DNA of 64,000 nt, taken from Streptomyces parvus (GTDB lineage Bacteria > Actinomycetota > Actinomycetes > Streptomycetales > Streptomycetaceae). This document shows, one piece after another, positions 1-9,445 of this stretch (position 1 is the first letter of the stretch; every line of letters begins with the position of its first letter). The translations under genes and the position numbers were made by a program. The DNA is taken from NCBI RefSeq assembly GCF_014648875.1, contig NZ_BMRY01000001.1:975304-1039303 (forward strand), read 5' to 3'. A model generated the notes under the pieces. It saw nothing but the letters and a program-made list of their open reading frames with translations, had not been told where the DNA came from and ran no database searches.

Positions 1-241
1 GCTGGTCGGCGGGCGGGCCGGGGAGCCGTTCCCAGCCCGACCGCAGCAGTGCGTGCGTGAGCACCTCGGCGTCCCGCTGCCGGACGAACCAGTCGATGTC
101 CGTGTGGTCGCGGGTCGGCTCGCCGAGGTAGAAGTCCATGGCCCAGCCGCCCCGGAGCCAGAGCGGCACGCCGAGCGCGTCGGCGATCCGTACCGTCTCG
201 GTGATCAGCCGGAGCTGACGCGTCGTGCGTTCGGTGTCCAC
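1..241 (-). CDS. Partial nucleotidyltransferase, aminoglycoside adenylyltransferase-like (N-terminal part)
   Basis: The gene starts at GTG 241 and runs off the left edge, leaving about 80 residues. A stop lies in frame shortly upstream and no better start lies between. Residues 28-50 read LWLRGGWAMDFYLGEPTRDH followed by TDIDWF. This is the glycine-tryptophan and Asp-x-Asp pattern of the ANT(2'')/LinB-type fold, which transfers a nucleotide to a small-molecule hydroxyl. The D-x-D pair would bind the metal. The family is seen directly; the substrate cannot be read from a fragment, and chromosomal members in Streptomyces are usually of unknown substrate. Confidence 0.7.
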   Translation of the reverse strand, partial: MDTERTTRQLRLITETVRIADALGVPLWLRGGWAMDFYLGEPTRDHTDIDWFVRQRDAEVLTHALLRSGWERLPGPPADQ

Positions 242-322
242 GGCGGTGGACGCTACGCGGTCGCTCCCGGGTCGTCAGCCGGATTCCCGCGCTCCCGTCC
301 CGGCCCGGCGCTCCCGTCCCGT

Positions 323-339
323 CCCGGCCCGGGGCCGGT
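323..339 (-). terminator. Short GC hairpin downstream of yccF
   Basis: CCGGCCC (324-330) and GGGCCGG (332-338) form a perfect 7-bp stem with a one-base loop, 12 bases after the yccF stop codon. Just upstream, 287-323 contains two imperfect copies of a GCGCTCCCGTCCC element. No U-run is visible, as is usual in this GC range. Termination is inferred. Confidence 0.4.
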
Positions 340-350
340 GTCCGGGCGGG

Positions 351-743
351 CTAGCGGGTGGCGAAGGGCTGGTTCGTGGGGACGATCTCCTTGCCGAAGG
401 GCATGAGGGAGACGGGGATCAGCTTGAAGTTGGCGATGCCCAGGGGGATTCCGATGATGGTGATGCACAGCGCGATGCCGGTGGTGATGTGGCCGAGGGC
501 GAGCCACCAGCCGGCGAGGACCAGCCAGAGGACGTTGCCCACGCAGGAGGGCGAACCCGCGTCCCGGCGGTCGACGACGGTGTGGCCGAACGGCCAGAGG
601 GCGTAGACGCCGATCCGGAAGGCGGCCACGCCGAAGGGGATGCCGATGATGGTGATGCAGAGCAGGACGCCCGCGAGCAGGTAGCCGAGGAACATCCAGA
701 ATCCGCAGAGGATCAGCCAGATGACGTTCAGGATGGTTTTCAC
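351..743 (-). CDS. yccF: YccF-family (DUF307) inner-membrane protein
   Basis: This 130-residue membrane protein is built as two homologous halves. [19 protein letters not shown] near residue 28 and [19 protein letters not shown] near residue 91 are near-identical repeats. That internal duplication is the hallmark of the YccF/DUF307 family, whose function is unknown. Four hydrophobic segments are visible. The start is GTG 743, whose GTGA overlaps the htpX stop, so the two genes are probably translationally coupled. A cysteine pair in the central loop is not obviously a metal site. Confidence 0.88.
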   Translation of the reverse strand: MKTILNVIWLILCGFWMFLGYLLAGVLLCITIIGIPFGVAAFRIGVYALWPFGHTVVDRRDAGSPSCVGNVLWLVLAGWWLALGHITTGIALCITIIGIPLGIANFKLIPVSLMPFGKEIVPTNQPFATR

Positions 744-1603
744 GGGCGATGACCTGCCATCTTTTCGAGTCGGGCGATGCGCTCCGCCATCGGCGGGTGC
801 GTCGAGAACATTTTCGCCATCCCCTGACCGGGCCTGAAGGGATTCGCGATCATCATGTGGCTCGCCGTCTCGATCCTGGGCTCGGGCGGCAGCGGGAGCT
901 GCTTCGTCCCGGCGTCGAGCTTGCGCAGGGCGCTGGCGAGGGCCAGCGGGTCCCCGGTGAGCTGGGCCCCGGAGGCGTCGGCCTCGTACTCACGGGAGCG
1001 GCTCACGGCGAGCTGGATGACGGAGGCGGCGAGCGGCCCCAGGATCATGATCAGGAGCATGCCGAGGAGGCCGGGCCCCTCGTCGTCGTTGGAGCGGCCC
1101 ACCGGGATGAGCCAGGCGAAGTTGACCAGGAACATCACGACGGAGGCGAGGGCTCCGGCAACGGACGAGATGAGGATGTCCCGGTTGTAGACATGGCTGA
1201 GCTCGTGGCCGAGGACGCCGCGCAGCTCGCGTTCGTCGAGGATCTGGAGGATGCCCTCGGTGCAGCAGACGGCGGCGTTGCGCGGGTTGCGCCCGGTGGC
1301 GAAGGCGTTGGGCGCCTGGGTCGGGGAGATGTAGAGACGTGGCATGGGCTGGCGGGCGGCCGTGGAGAGCTCACGCACGATGCGGTAGAGCTGGGGCGCC
1401 TCGAATTCGCTGACCGGGCGGGCGCGCATGGCCCGCAGGGCCAGCTTGTCGCTGTTCCAGTACGCGTACGCGTTGGTGCCGACGGCGACCAGGAGCGCGA
1501 CGATCAGTCCCGTACGTCCGAAGAAGCTGCCGATGACGATGATGAGTGCGGACAGTCCCCCGAGGAGTACGGCGGTCTTGAGCCCGTTGTGCCGGCGGTG
1601 CAC
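740..1603 (-). CDS. htpX: HtpX-like M48 membrane zinc metalloprotease
   Basis: 287 residues. Two N-terminal membrane segments (about 9-50) precede a zinc protease domain with HELSH at about 133-137, and an EYEAD motif further on supplies the third ligand. HtpX degrades misfolded membrane proteins together with FtsH. I chose GTG 1603 because GGAGGG lies 6-7 bases upstream and the protein then begins [14 protein letters not shown]; an ATG at 1657 would add 18 atypical residues. The gene is followed by yccF with a 4-base overlap. An 8-bp dyad lies 48 bases upstream (see 1651-1670). Confidence 0.93.
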   Translation of the reverse strand: MHRRHNGLKTAVLLGGLSALIIVIGSFFGRTGLIVALLVAVGTNAYAYWNSDKLALRAMRARPVSEFEAPQLYRIVRELSTAARQPMPRLYISPTQAPNAFATGRNPRNAAVCCTEGILQILDERELRGVLGHELSHVYNRDILISSVAGALASVVMFLVNFAWLIPVGRSNDDEGPGLLGMLLIMILGPLAASVIQLAVSRSREYEADASGAQLTGDPLALASALRKLDAGTKQLPLPPEPRIETASHMMIANPFRPGQGMAKMFSTHPPMAERIARLEKMAGHRP

Positions 1604-1650
1604 GGTACGCCCTCCAAGTGGTGCAGCAGGGGAACCCTTTGCATGGTGGT

Positions 1651-1670
1651 GCTCCACTCCCCAGTGGAGC
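1651..1670. promoter_or_regulatory. Perfect 8-bp dyad upstream of htpX
   Basis: GCTCCACT and AGTGGAGC are separated by CCCC. The element lies 48-67 bases upstream of the htpX GTG, between it and a TTGACC hexamer on the minus strand. It is neither HAIR (CTTGAGT-N7-ACTCAAG) nor CIRCE. It may be an operator or a leader hairpin; which one is inference. Confidence 0.35.
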
Positions 1671-1772
1671 CTCCTGTACTGGTCAACGCCAGGCGAGAGG
1701 AGCTAGTTCCCTTGTGCGTGCGGCCGGAGGGCGGGGGCTGTGCCGCGTGTTCGCGCCGGTCGGGCCCCCGGC

Positions 1773-1802
1773 CCCGTACGGAGTGACGCTGGGCCGTACG
1801 GG
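1773..1802 (-). terminator. Inverted repeat terminating mscL
   Basis: CCCGTACGG (1773-1781) pairs perfectly with CCGTACGGG (1794-1802) across a 12-base loop, about 80 bases past the mscL stop codon. It lies in the 277-bp gap between mscL and htpX, which otherwise holds only the htpX upstream region. Confidence 0.5.
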
Positions 1803-1880
1803 TGGCGGCGGGCCGTCCCGGTCGTGCGGGGTGATGCGGAGGGGGGCGGGGTGACTCGGAGGTGCGGTACCGCTGTGCGG

Positions 1881-2339
1881 TCAGTGCTGCTGTGCGGGGA
1901 GCTTGGCGAGGGAGAGGGCCTCGGGATCGGGCTCGACCTCGCTGGTGCAGTGGCCGCAGCGGGAGGCGACGGCGGGGATCTCGCTGAAGCAGCGCGGGCA
2001 GTCGCGGAGGGCGGCCTTGATGTCGACGGCCTCTTCCTTCGCAAAGCGGTTCTGGACCTTCGCCATGGGGACCACGACGCAGAAGTAGAGGACCGCGGCG
2101 GTGATGATGAAGGCGATGGCGGCGCTGATGAAGAGGCCGTAGGGGAAGTCGACTCCGTCGACCGTGTAGTGGGCCTTGCTGAAGTCGCCGGTGCCGCGGG
2201 TGGCGAGGCCGATCAGCGGGGTGATGAAGGCGTTGCTGAAGCCGGTGACGACGGCGGTGAAGGCGGCACCGACGGCCAGACCGATCGCCATCGAGATGAC
2301 GTTCCCGCGCAGGATGAAGTCCTTGAACCCGTTCAGCAC
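1881..2339 (-). CDS. mscL: Large-conductance mechanosensitive channel MscL with C-terminal zinc-ribbon-like tail
   Basis: 152 residues. The N-terminus VLNGFKDFILRGNVISMAIG is the conserved MscL amphipathic helix and start of TM1; TM2 lies at about 66-90. MscL opens under membrane tension to release solutes during hypo-osmotic shock. GTG 2339 is preferred, with GAGGAGAG 6-8 bases upstream; a longer reading frame to 2429 adds unrelated residues. Cysteines 114, 117, 128 and 131 form two CxxC pairs after the usual cytoplasmic helix region. A zinc-ribbon-like tail there is absent from the E. coli channel but I believe common in actinomycetes. Confidence 0.92.
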   Translation of the reverse strand: MLNGFKDFILRGNVISMAIGLAVGAAFTAVVTGFSNAFITPLIGLATRGTGDFSKAHYTVDGVDFPYGLFISAAIAFIITAAVLYFCVVVPMAKVQNRFAKEEAVDIKAALRDCPRCFSEIPAVASRCGHCTSEVEPDPEALSLAKLPAQQH

Positions 2340-2454
2340 TGCTCTCTCTCCTCGTTTTCCCGACGTGTCCACGCCGAATACATGACGTATGCAGCCAAGA
2401 CCATGCCCTGCGGCGTGCGCCGCGGGCAAACCGATCTTGCGGGGTCGGACGCCC

Positions 2455-4086
2455 TCAGAAGAGGCTGACGGCGGCGAAGCGCAGGACGGTCTGCGGAACC
2501 CCGGAAAGCAGGATTCCGGCGGCGGATGTGAGGACGATCGCCGTGGTGAGCGGGGTGGGCACGCGGAATCGGCGGGGTGTGGCGGAGGCCGGGGATCCGG
2601 TGTCCGGTCCGGCCGTTTCCGGGGCTCCGTCCGGTGCGCGGAAGAGGATCGCGGTCCACTGAAGGTAGTAGTAGAGAGCGATCACGACGTTGACGGCCAT
2701 GACGACGGCGAGCCAGCCGAGGCCCGCGTCGACCGCCGCCGAGAAGACGGTCACCTTCGCGAAGAGCCCGATGATGCCGGGCGGCAGTCCGGCCAGGCAG
2801 AGCAGGAAGAACCCGAGGGCCAGGGCGGCGAGGGGCCGGGTGGCGTACAGGCCCCGGTAGTCGGAGAGCCGGTTGCCGGGGTGCGTACGGGCGACGAGGG
2901 CGGCGACCGCGAACGCGCCCAGGTTCACGACGGCGTACATGAGGGCGTACGCCACGGTGGAGCCGATCTGTTCGTCGCTGGAGTACGCGGCGGCGGCGAT
3001 CGGGACCAGGAGGTAGCCGGCCTGGGCGACGGAGGACCAGGCGAGGAGGCGGACGGCGCTGCGGGCCCGGGCGGCGTTCTGGCGGAGGGCCGCGACGTTG
3101 CCGACGGTCATGGTGAGCGCGGCGAGGACGGCGAGGGCGGGCCCCCAGACGTCCGCATAGGAGGGGAACGCGATGACGGTCACCAGAATGAGGCCCGAAA
3201 ACCCTACGGCCTTCCCCACCACGGAGAGATAGGCGGCGATCGGGAGGGGCGCGCCGACGTAGGTGTCGGGGACCCAGAAGTGGAAGGGCGCGGCGGCCGT
3301 CTTGAAGGCGAAGCCGACGAGCGTGAGGGCCACGCCGGTCTTGGCGAGGGTGTCGAGGACCGGAGCCACGTCGTCCAGGCGGGCGGCGATCTCGGTGAGG
3401 TGCAGGGTGCCGGTGGTCGCGTACACGAAGCTGACGCCGAGCAGCATGACGGCGGTGGCGACGACGGAGGAGAGGAAGAACTTCAGCGCAGCCTCGGAGG
3501 AGCCCCGGTCTCCGCGCTTGATGCCGACGAGGGCGAACGCGGGCAGCGAGGCGACTTCGAGGGCGACGACGAGGGTGGCGAGGTCACGGGAGGCGGGCAG
3601 CAGGGCCGCTCCCGAGGCGGAGGCCAGGAGAAGGAACCAGTACTCCCCCGCCGGCAGCTTGCGGGTGTCGTCGAGCGAGAGCAGGACGGTGAGGAACGCG
3701 CCGCCGAGGACGAGGGCCTGGATGACGACGGTGAAGTGGTCGGCGGTGTAGCTGCACGCCTGGGCGCCGGTGGTGACGCAGAAGGTGGACCGGTCCCCGG
3801 AGCGCAGCGGGATCAGGAACGCCAGGGCGGCGGCGAGCGCGGTGAGGGTGGCGTACCCGAGGAGCCGTTTGCGGTGGGCGGGCAGGAACAGGTCGGCCAC
3901 GAGGACGACCAGGGCGGCCAGCGCGGTGAGGGTGGGCGGCGCGATGGCGAGCCAGTCGATGGACTGGACGACGCTGGGGACATCGGCCGCGAGGAGGCTT
4001 CCGGCGGCGCCTCCGGTGCCGGGTGCCGTCGCGGCCGGGGCCTGCGCGACGAGGCTTCCGGCGGTGGTGCTGAGGTCCGCGGTCAC
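2455..4086 (-). CDS. nuoN2: Complex I-like subunit NuoN (second, truncated nuo operon)
   Basis: 543 residues with about 14 membrane segments: a Mrp-antiporter-like proton-channel subunit. Conserved features include EVASLPAFALVG in the first half, KFFLSSV, and the central FKTAAAPFHFWVPDTYVGAPLPIAAYLS block with its channel lysine. The start GTG 4086 has GGAGG 6 bases upstream and overlaps the nuoM2 stop as GTGA. It is the last gene of the operon. The alanine- and proline-rich N-terminus (first 35 residues) is not part of the family core. No terminator hairpin is obvious in the 115-bp gap to mscL. Confidence 0.93.
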   Translation of the reverse strand: MTADLSTTAGSLVAQAPAATAPGTGGAAGSLLAADVPSVVQSIDWLAIAPPTLTALAALVVLVADLFLPAHRKRLLGYATLTALAAALAFLIPLRSGDRSTFCVTTGAQACSYTADHFTVVIQALVLGGAFLTVLLSLDDTRKLPAGEYWFLLLASASGAALLPASRDLATLVVALEVASLPAFALVGIKRGDRGSSEAALKFFLSSVVATAVMLLGVSFVYATTGTLHLTEIAARLDDVAPVLDTLAKTGVALTLVGFAFKTAAAPFHFWVPDTYVGAPLPIAAYLSVVGKAVGFSGLILVTVIAFPSYADVWGPALAVLAALTMTVGNVAALRQNAARARSAVRLLAWSSVAQAGYLLVPIAAAAYSSDEQIGSTVAYALMYAVVNLGAFAVAALVARTHPGNRLSDYRGLYATRPLAALALGFFLLCLAGLPPGIIGLFAKVTVFSAAVDAGLGWLAVVMAVNVVIALYYYLQWTAILFRAPDGAPETAGPDTGSPASATPRRFRVPTPLTTAIVLTSAAGILLSGVPQTVLRFAAVSLF

Positions 4087-5804
4087 GACTTGCCTCCTGC
4101 GAGAAGCTGCTGCACGGCGGGGTCGGTGAGGCCGAGGAGGACGGCGGGCCAGAGGCCGGCGAGGACGGTGAGCGCGACGAGCGGGGTCCAGGCGGCGGCT
4201 TCGTACGGGTGGATGTCGGCGAGCTGCGGGGTGGTGGCCGTCCGGGGACCGGCGGTTTCCAACGGCGGGGAACCGGCGGCTCCGGACGGCTGGGAACCGG
4301 CGGCTCCGGACGGCTGGGGTCCGTCCGCCGTTCGCGGGGCCTGCTGGGGCTGCTCGTCGGACGACAGCCGGGAGTGGGGCGCGTGCTCGCCCATGCAGAC
4401 GCGGCGGACGACGATGAGCATGTACGCGGCCGTGAGCAGCGTGCCGAACGCCCCGATGGCCATGAAGGTGCGGAACGCCGGGCGGCTGAGGCCTTCGGCG
4501 GGGCTGTACGCGCCGAACAGGGTGAGCATCTCGCCCCAGAATCCGGCGAGTCCGGGCAGACCGAGCGAGGCGACGGCGGCGAAGGCGAGCAGCGCGCCGA
4601 GGCGGGGGGCTCGGCCGTAGAGGGCGGCTCCGGTCGCTCCGGCGAGGGTGTCGAGGTCGGCGGTGCCGTAGCGGTCCTTGACCGCGCCGACCAGGAAGAA
4701 CAGGAGGCCGGTGATGAGGCCGTGGGCGATGTTGGCGAAGAGCGCGCCGTTGACTCCGGTGGGGGTCATGGTGGCGATGCCGAGCAGGACGAAGCCCATG
4801 TGGCCGACGGACGAGTACGCGATGAGCCGCTTGAGGTCGCCCTTGGCGCCGGTACGGGCCAGGGCCAGGCAGGCGAGGGACCCGTAGACGATGCCGACGA
4901 CGGCGAACGCGGCGAGGTAGGGCGCGAAGGTGCGCATGCCGTCCGGCGCGACGGGGAGCAGGATCCGGACGAACCCGTACGTTCCCATCTTCAGCAGGAC
5001 GCCCGCGAGGAGGACGGATCCGACGGTCGGGGCGGCGGTGTGGGCGTCGGGCAGCCAGCTGTGCAGGGGCCACATCGGGGTCTTCACGGCGAGGCCGAGA
5101 CCGATCGCGAGTACGGCGATGACCTGCACGGATGTGGTGAGGCCTCGGCCGTTGTCAGTGGCGAGTGCCACCATGTCGAAGGTGCCGCTCTTCAGCCCGA
5201 TGAGGAGGAGGCCGAGCAGCATGACGACCGAGCCGAGCAGTGTGTAGAGGATGAACTTCCAGGCGGCGGCCTGCCGTTGGTCGCCGCCCCAGCGGGCGAT
5301 GAGGAAGTACATCGGGATGAGGACCATCTCGAAGGCGAGGAAGAAGAGCAGCAGGTCGAGGACGGCGAAGGTGGCGAGGGTGCCGGACTCCAGGACGAGC
5401 ACGAGGGCGACGAACGCCTTCGGTGAGGGGCCCGCGGGCAGCTTGAAGTAGCTGTACAGCGCGCAGAGGAAGGTCAGCAGCGCGGTCAGGACCAGGAGGG
5501 GGAGCGAGATGCCGTCGATGCCGAGGTGGATGCGGACGTCGAGCGCCGGGATCCAGCTGATGTCGGTGGTCGCCTGCATCGTGGCGGGGTGGTCGTGGTC
5601 GAAGCCCGCGGCCAGGACGATCGCGGCGACGAGGACGGCGCCGGTGACGGTCACGCCGTGGCGGAGCACGGCCTGGTCGGGGTTCCGTCCTCTGAGCCCG
5701 GGCGGGGCGGGGAGCAGGGCCGCGAGGGCGCCGAGGAGCGGGGCGACGACGATGAACGCAAGAAGGAACTGCATCACGGACGGGCTGATATCGATCACGG
5801 TCAC
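4083..5804 (-). CDS. nuoM2: Complex I-like subunit NuoM (second nuo operon) with a low-complexity insert
   Basis: 573 residues, multi-pass, antiporter-like. [36 protein letters not shown] and VKTPMWPLHSWLPDAHTAAP are diagnostic of NuoM. GTGA overlaps join it to nuoL2 and nuoN2. Between the last membrane segments lies a roughly 55-residue Pro/Ser/Gly/Ala-rich loop containing SGAAGSQP-SGAAGSPP. It is encoded by two exact 24-bp repeats at 4269-4316. The canonical NuoM at 53171-54742 lacks this loop. Confidence 0.93.
   Translation of the reverse strand: MTVIDISPSVMQFLLAFIVVAPLLGALAALLPAPPGLRGRNPDQAVLRHGVTVTGAVLVAAIVLAAGFDHDHPATMQATTDISWIPALDVRIHLGIDGISLPLLVLTALLTFLCALYSYFKLPAGPSPKAFVALVLVLESGTLATFAVLDLLLFFLAFEMVLIPMYFLIARWGGDQRQAAAWKFILYTLLGSVVMLLGLLLIGLKSGTFDMVALATDNGRGLTTSVQVIAVLAIGLGLAVKTPMWPLHSWLPDAHTAAPTVGSVLLAGVLLKMGTYGFVRILLPVAPDGMRTFAPYLAAFAVVGIVYGSLACLALARTGAKGDLKRLIAYSSVGHMGFVLLGIATMTPTGVNGALFANIAHGLITGLLFFLVGAVKDRYGTADLDTLAGATGAALYGRAPRLGALLAFAAVASLGLPGLAGFWGEMLTLFGAYSPAEGLSRPAFRTFMAIGAFGTLLTAAYMLIVVRRVCMGEHAPHSRLSSDEQPQQAPRTADGPQPSGAAGSQPSGAAGSPPLETAGPRTATTPQLADIHPYEAAAWTPLVALTVLAGLWPAVLLGLTDPAVQQLLAGGKS
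4269..4316. repeat. 24-bp direct repeat x2 inside nuoM2
   Basis: Two perfect tandem 24-bp copies (4269-4292 and 4293-4316) encode the SGAAGSxP repeats of the NuoM2 loop. The unit length keeps the reading frame. Confidence 0.8.
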
Positions 5805-7801
5805 GACCCCGCGTTGACGTTGGCGAAGACGACGGCGGCGATCGCCAGGGCGAGGGACCCGGCGAGCAGGGCGCTGACGTAGGTCTGCACGTTGCCGGTC
5901 TGGGCCCGGCGGACGGCGGTACCGAGGAGCCGGGTGACGGAGCCCGTCCCGTTGGCGTAGGTGTCGACGACCTCGCGGTCCAGGAAGCGGACGAGGCGGG
6001 CGGCTGCCCGGACGGGCCGGACGAACAGCGCCGTGTACAGGGCGTCGAGGTGGAAGCCTGTGACCGCGTGGCGGTGCAGCGGGCCCAGGAGGAGCCTGCC
6101 GGGGTCGGCCGGGTCGGGGGCGTCCGCGACGGTGCCGTAGACGGCGGTGTGGGACGTCATGGCCTCGGCTTCGACGAGCGCGGGTTCGGCGCCCGGGTGG
6201 GCGGCCACGGCTCCGATGGGGGTGCGGGCGGCGAGTGCGGTGGTGTGCCGCCAGGCGCCGTAGGTGACGAGGCCGCCGACGAGGGTGACGCCGGTGGAGA
6301 GGACGGCGGTGGTGAGGGACGGCGTGAGGCCGTGCCCGTCGAACCAGTCGCCGAGCATGCCGGCGGTGAGACCGAAGCCGATGGTGGGGACGGTCAGGAT
6401 CCACAGGACGGAGGTCATGGCGAGGGGCTGCCTGCCGTGGTCGGGGACTTCGGCCCCGCGGCCGCGGAAGGCGAGGAGCCAGAGGCGTACGGCGTAGGAG
6501 GCGGTCAGGACGGCGGCGAGGAGCCCGGCGATCAGGATCGTCCAGCCCGCGGCGGCCGGGGCGACGGTCCGGTCCCCCAGCGCGGTGTGCTCGGCGGCGA
6601 CGAGGACGGCTTCCTTGGAGAAGAAGCCGGCGAACGGCGGGATGGCGGCCAGCGCGAGGAGCGCGACGGTCATCGTCCAGTAGGCGTCCGGGATGCGGCG
6701 GGCGAGGCCGCTCATCCGGGACATGGCGGCGAGCGAGTTGGTGCCCGCGGCGTGGATGACGACGCCCGCGGCGAGGAAGAGGACGGCTTTGAACGCACCG
6801 TGCGAGATGAGGTGGAAGACGGCCGCGCCCCGGTCGCCGACGGCGAGGGCGCCCGACATGTAGCCGAGCTGACCGATCGTCGAGTAGGCGAGGACGCGTT
6901 TGATGTCGTCCTGGGCGAGGGCGGCGAGCCCGGACCCGAGCATCGTGACGGCGGCCATCACGGCGAGGACGACGAGCGCCGCGCCGGAGGCCGCGAAGAC
7001 GGGCAGCAGGCGGGCCACGAAGTAGATGCCGGCGGCGACCATCGTCGCGGCGTGGATGAGCGCGGAGACGGGGGTGGGGCCGGCCATCGCGTCGGGCAGC
7101 CAGGTGTGCAGGGGGAACTGCGCCGACTTGCCCGCGACGCCCGCGAGGAGCAGCAGGGCGATGAGCGTGGGGTGTTCAAGACCGCCGTTGGCGACTGCGG
7201 CGAGGATCTTGGTGATCCGGAAGCTGCCGGTGTCGGCGGCGAGCGCGAACAGGCCGATCAGGAAGGGGACATCGCCGAGCTTGGTGACCAGGAAGGCCTT
7301 GAGGGAGGCGGCCCGGGCCTCGGGAGTCTCCCAGTAGTGGCCGACGAGGAAGTACGAGCAGATGCCCATGATCTCCCAGCCGACCAGGAGCACCATCAGA
7401 TCGCCGGAGTAGACGACCAGGAGCATCGCGGAGGTGAAGAGGGAGACGAGGGCCGCGTAGGAGGGGTAGCGGGCGTCGTCGCGGAGGTAGGCCGTGGAGT
7501 AGAGCTGGACGCAGGTGGCGACGACGGTGACGAGGACGGCGACCAGGACCGCGAAGCCGTCAAGATGCAGCGCCAGGTCGATCGGGACCGAGCCGGTGGG
7601 CGTCAGTTGGGTCGCGGCGTCGATGGCCCGGCCGCCGCCCTGACGGACGGCGACGAGTACGGCGAGGACGGCGGCGGTGAGGGTCGGGAGGATCGCCAGC
7701 GGGCGGACGAAGCCGGGGGCGGTACGGCCGACGGCGAGCCCGGCGAGGGCGCCGAGGAACGGGAGGAGGGGGACGAGGGCGGCGAGGGTCGTGGTGGTCA
7801 C
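5801..7801 (-). CDS. nuoL2: Complex I-like subunit NuoL (second nuo operon)
   Basis: 666 residues, the distal antiporter-like subunit with the long lateral helix at its C-terminus. [50 protein letters not shown] and [17 protein letters not shown] match the NuoL core, with the channel lysine and histidine in the usual places. The GTG start overlaps the nuoK2 stop by GTGA, and the stop overlaps nuoM2 by GTGA. In the main operon nuoK and nuoL are 12 bases apart, so the junctions are tighter here. Confidence 0.94.
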   Translation of the reverse strand: MTTTTLAALVPLLPFLGALAGLAVGRTAPGFVRPLAILPTLTAAVLAVLVAVRQGGGRAIDAATQLTPTGSVPIDLALHLDGFAVLVAVLVTVVATCVQLYSTAYLRDDARYPSYAALVSLFTSAMLLVVYSGDLMVLLVGWEIMGICSYFLVGHYWETPEARAASLKAFLVTKLGDVPFLIGLFALAADTGSFRITKILAAVANGGLEHPTLIALLLLAGVAGKSAQFPLHTWLPDAMAGPTPVSALIHAATMVAAGIYFVARLLPVFAASGAALVVLAVMAAVTMLGSGLAALAQDDIKRVLAYSTIGQLGYMSGALAVGDRGAAVFHLISHGAFKAVLFLAAGVVIHAAGTNSLAAMSRMSGLARRIPDAYWTMTVALLALAAIPPFAGFFSKEAVLVAAEHTALGDRTVAPAAAGWTILIAGLLAAVLTASYAVRLWLLAFRGRGAEVPDHGRQPLAMTSVLWILTVPTIGFGLTAGMLGDWFDGHGLTPSLTTAVLSTGVTLVGGLVTYGAWRHTTALAARTPIGAVAAHPGAEPALVEAEAMTSHTAVYGTVADAPDPADPGRLLLGPLHRHAVTGFHLDALYTALFVRPVRAAARLVRFLDREVVDTYANGTGSVTRLLGTAVRRAQTGNVQTYVSALLAGSLALAIAAVVFANVNAGS

Positions 7802-8163
7802 GTGGTGGCCTCTGCCTTCTTGGTCTTCCCCGGGGACTCGTTCCCTTCGGCCTCGTCCGTCTCGGCGGTGTCGCGGAGCCGGTCGATGTCGGAGGTGCCC
7901 CGGTTGCGGTAGACGGCCAGGACGATCGCGAGGCCGATGCCGATCTCGGCGGCGGCGATGGCGATGGTGAAGAGCGTGAGGGCCTGGCCGGAGTGGAGGG
8001 TGTCGCGGAGCCAGACGTCGAAGGCGACGAGGTTGAGGTTTACGGCGTTGAGCATCAGCTCGACGGACATCAGGACGAGGATCGCGTTGCGCCGGGCGAG
8101 GACGCCGTAGAGGCCGACGCAGAAGAGGAGGGCGGCGAGTACGGCGGGATAGGCGAGGTGCAT
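7798..8163 (-). CDS. nuoK2: Complex I-like subunit NuoK (second nuo operon) with charged C-terminal tail
   Basis: 121 residues against 99 for the canonical copy at 56655-56954. Three membrane segments carry the conserved glutamates in [15 protein letters not shown] and the second-helix [12 protein letters not shown], which form the proton path with NuoJ and NuoA. The extra 20 or so residues at the C-terminus are Glu/Asp/Lys-rich. The start ATG 8163 overlaps the nuoJ2 stop as TGATG. Confidence 0.93.
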   Translation of the reverse strand: MHLAYPAVLAALLFCVGLYGVLARRNAILVLMSVELMLNAVNLNLVAFDVWLRDTLHSGQALTLFTIAIAAAEIGIGLAIVLAVYRNRGTSDIDRLRDTAETDEAEGNESPGKTKKAEATT

Positions 8164-8846
8164 CAGCGCTTCTCCCCCTTGCCGGGTGCGCCGGACGGGC
8201 CGGTGCGGCTCGTGGTGCCCACGTCGGTGCCCGTGTCCTTGCCTGTGCCTGTGTTCTTGCCTGTGCCCGTTCCTGTTTCCGTGTCTCGCTTGCGGGACAG
8301 GACGATGGCGCCGACGAGGGCGGCGAGGAGGAGGACGGAGAGCGCCTCGAAGGGGAGGACCCAGTTCCGGAACAGGAAGGCGCCGGTGACTCGGGTGGAG
8401 CCCTGGGCCGGCCCGTCGAGGTCGATCCAGGTCGTACGGAAGGCGTCCACGACGACCCAGACGAGGGCGGCGGCCGAGGCGAGGGCCACGCCGAGGGCCA
8501 CCCACCGGTTGCCCGAGTCGGCGTCCGGGGAGCGGCCGATGGGGGCCCGGGTGAGCATCAGGCCGAAGAGAAGGAGAACGACGATGGAACCGACATAGAT
8601 CAGTACCTGGACCCAGGCGATGAACTCCGCGGTGAGCAGGAGGTACTCGACGGCCAGCCCGCCGAGCGCGACGACGAGCCAGAGCGCGGCGTGCACCAGT
8701 TGCCTGGTGGTGACGGTGATGACGGCGGCGCCCAGAGTGGCGAGGCCGACGAGGAGGAACGCGATCTCGACGCCGGACGGGGAGAGGAAGCCGGGGTGGT
8801 CGCCTGCGGCGGAGGCGACCAGGGACGGGGCTGCGTGCAGCATCAC
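8163..8846 (-). CDS. nuoJ2: Complex I-like subunit NuoJ (second nuo operon) with Gly/Thr repeat tail
   Basis: 227 residues, five membrane segments. The conserved [21 protein letters not shown] segment holds the pi-bulge helix region typical of NuoJ. GTG 8846 and ATG 8843 are adjacent in-frame starts behind GGGAGG; GTG gives the GTGA overlap used throughout this operon. The last 40 or so residues ([17 protein letters not shown]) are a degenerate Gly/Thr/Lys repeat with no counterpart in the canonical NuoJ, which has a different, charged tail. Confidence 0.92.
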   Translation of the reverse strand: MMLHAAPSLVASAAGDHPGFLSPSGVEIAFLLVGLATLGAAVITVTTRQLVHAALWLVVALGGLAVEYLLLTAEFIAWVQVLIYVGSIVVLLLFGLMLTRAPIGRSPDADSGNRWVALGVALASAAALVWVVVDAFRTTWIDLDGPAQGSTRVTGAFLFRNWVLPFEALSVLLLAALVGAIVLSRKRDTETGTGTGKNTGTGKDTGTDVGTTSRTGPSGAPGKGEKR

Positions 8847-9445
8847 GGGTTTCCTCCCTTCTCGCCCTGCTGTTCCTGCTGCTCCTTCTCTTGTTGCTGT
8901 TGTTCCTGCTGCTCCTTGGCGCGCTGGGCGGCGAGCTTGTCCGCGGCCTTGCGGGCTGCGGCGATCTCCTTCGGCTCCTCGGCGGCGGGGTCGAGGGCGG
9001 GCGGCTCCGGCACGGTCCACATCCACTCGCGGAGCTTGTCGCGCTCGTGGGTGAGTTCGTGGATGTCCGTCTCCGCGTACTCGAACTCGGGTGACCAGAA
9101 CAGCGCGTCGAAGGGGCACACCTCGATGCAGATACCGCAGTACATGCAGAGGGAGAAGTCGATGGCGAAGCGGTCGAGGACGTTCCGGCTGCGCTCACGG
9201 CCGCCGGGGGCGGCGGGCGGCGACGTCTCCTTGTGGGAGTCGATGTAGATGCACCAGTCGGGGCACTCACGGGCGCAGAGCATGCAGACCGTGCAGTTCT
9301 CCTCGAACAGCCCGATGACGCCGCGGGAGCGGGGCGGGAGTTCGGGCTGGGTGTCCGGGTACTGCGCGGTGACGGTCTTCTTCGTCATCGTGCGCAGGGT
9401 GACGGCAAGACCCTTGGCCAGGCCGGATCCGGGGATCGGGGGCAT
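8843..9445 (-). CDS. nuoI2: Complex I-like 8Fe-8S subunit NuoI (second nuo operon) with Gln/Glu-rich tail
   Basis: 200 residues. Two intact CxxCxxCxxxCP motifs ([12 protein letters not shown] and [12 protein letters not shown]) would hold clusters N6a and N6b, which pass electrons toward the N2 cluster in NuoB. Residues about 175-195 are almost entirely Gln, Glu and Lys, encoded by CAG/GAG-type codons at roughly 8865-8930. That tail is not part of the family and is absent from the canonical NuoI. The ATG start overlaps the nuoH2 stop as TGATG. Confidence 0.94.
   Translation of the reverse strand: MPPIPGSGLAKGLAVTLRTMTKKTVTAQYPDTQPELPPRSRGVIGLFEENCTVCMLCARECPDWCIYIDSHKETSPPAAPGGRERSRNVLDRFAIDFSLCMYCGICIEVCPFDALFWSPEFEYAETDIHELTHERDKLREWMWTVPEPPALDPAAEEPKEIAAARKAADKLAAQRAKEQQEQQQQEKEQQEQQGEKGGNP

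Noticed and set aside
1651..1670. HspR (HAIR) or HrcA (CIRCE) operator upstream of htpX
   Set aside because: Neither half-site sequence nor spacing matches those consensus elements, so only an unassigned dyad was reported.
2389..4620. Very long plus-strand reading frame (743 codons) across nuoN2 and nuoM2
   Set aside because: It is antisense to well-conserved nuo genes, has a composition of Gly/Asp/Glu/Arg caused by third-position GC bias, and no ribosome-binding site or domain.
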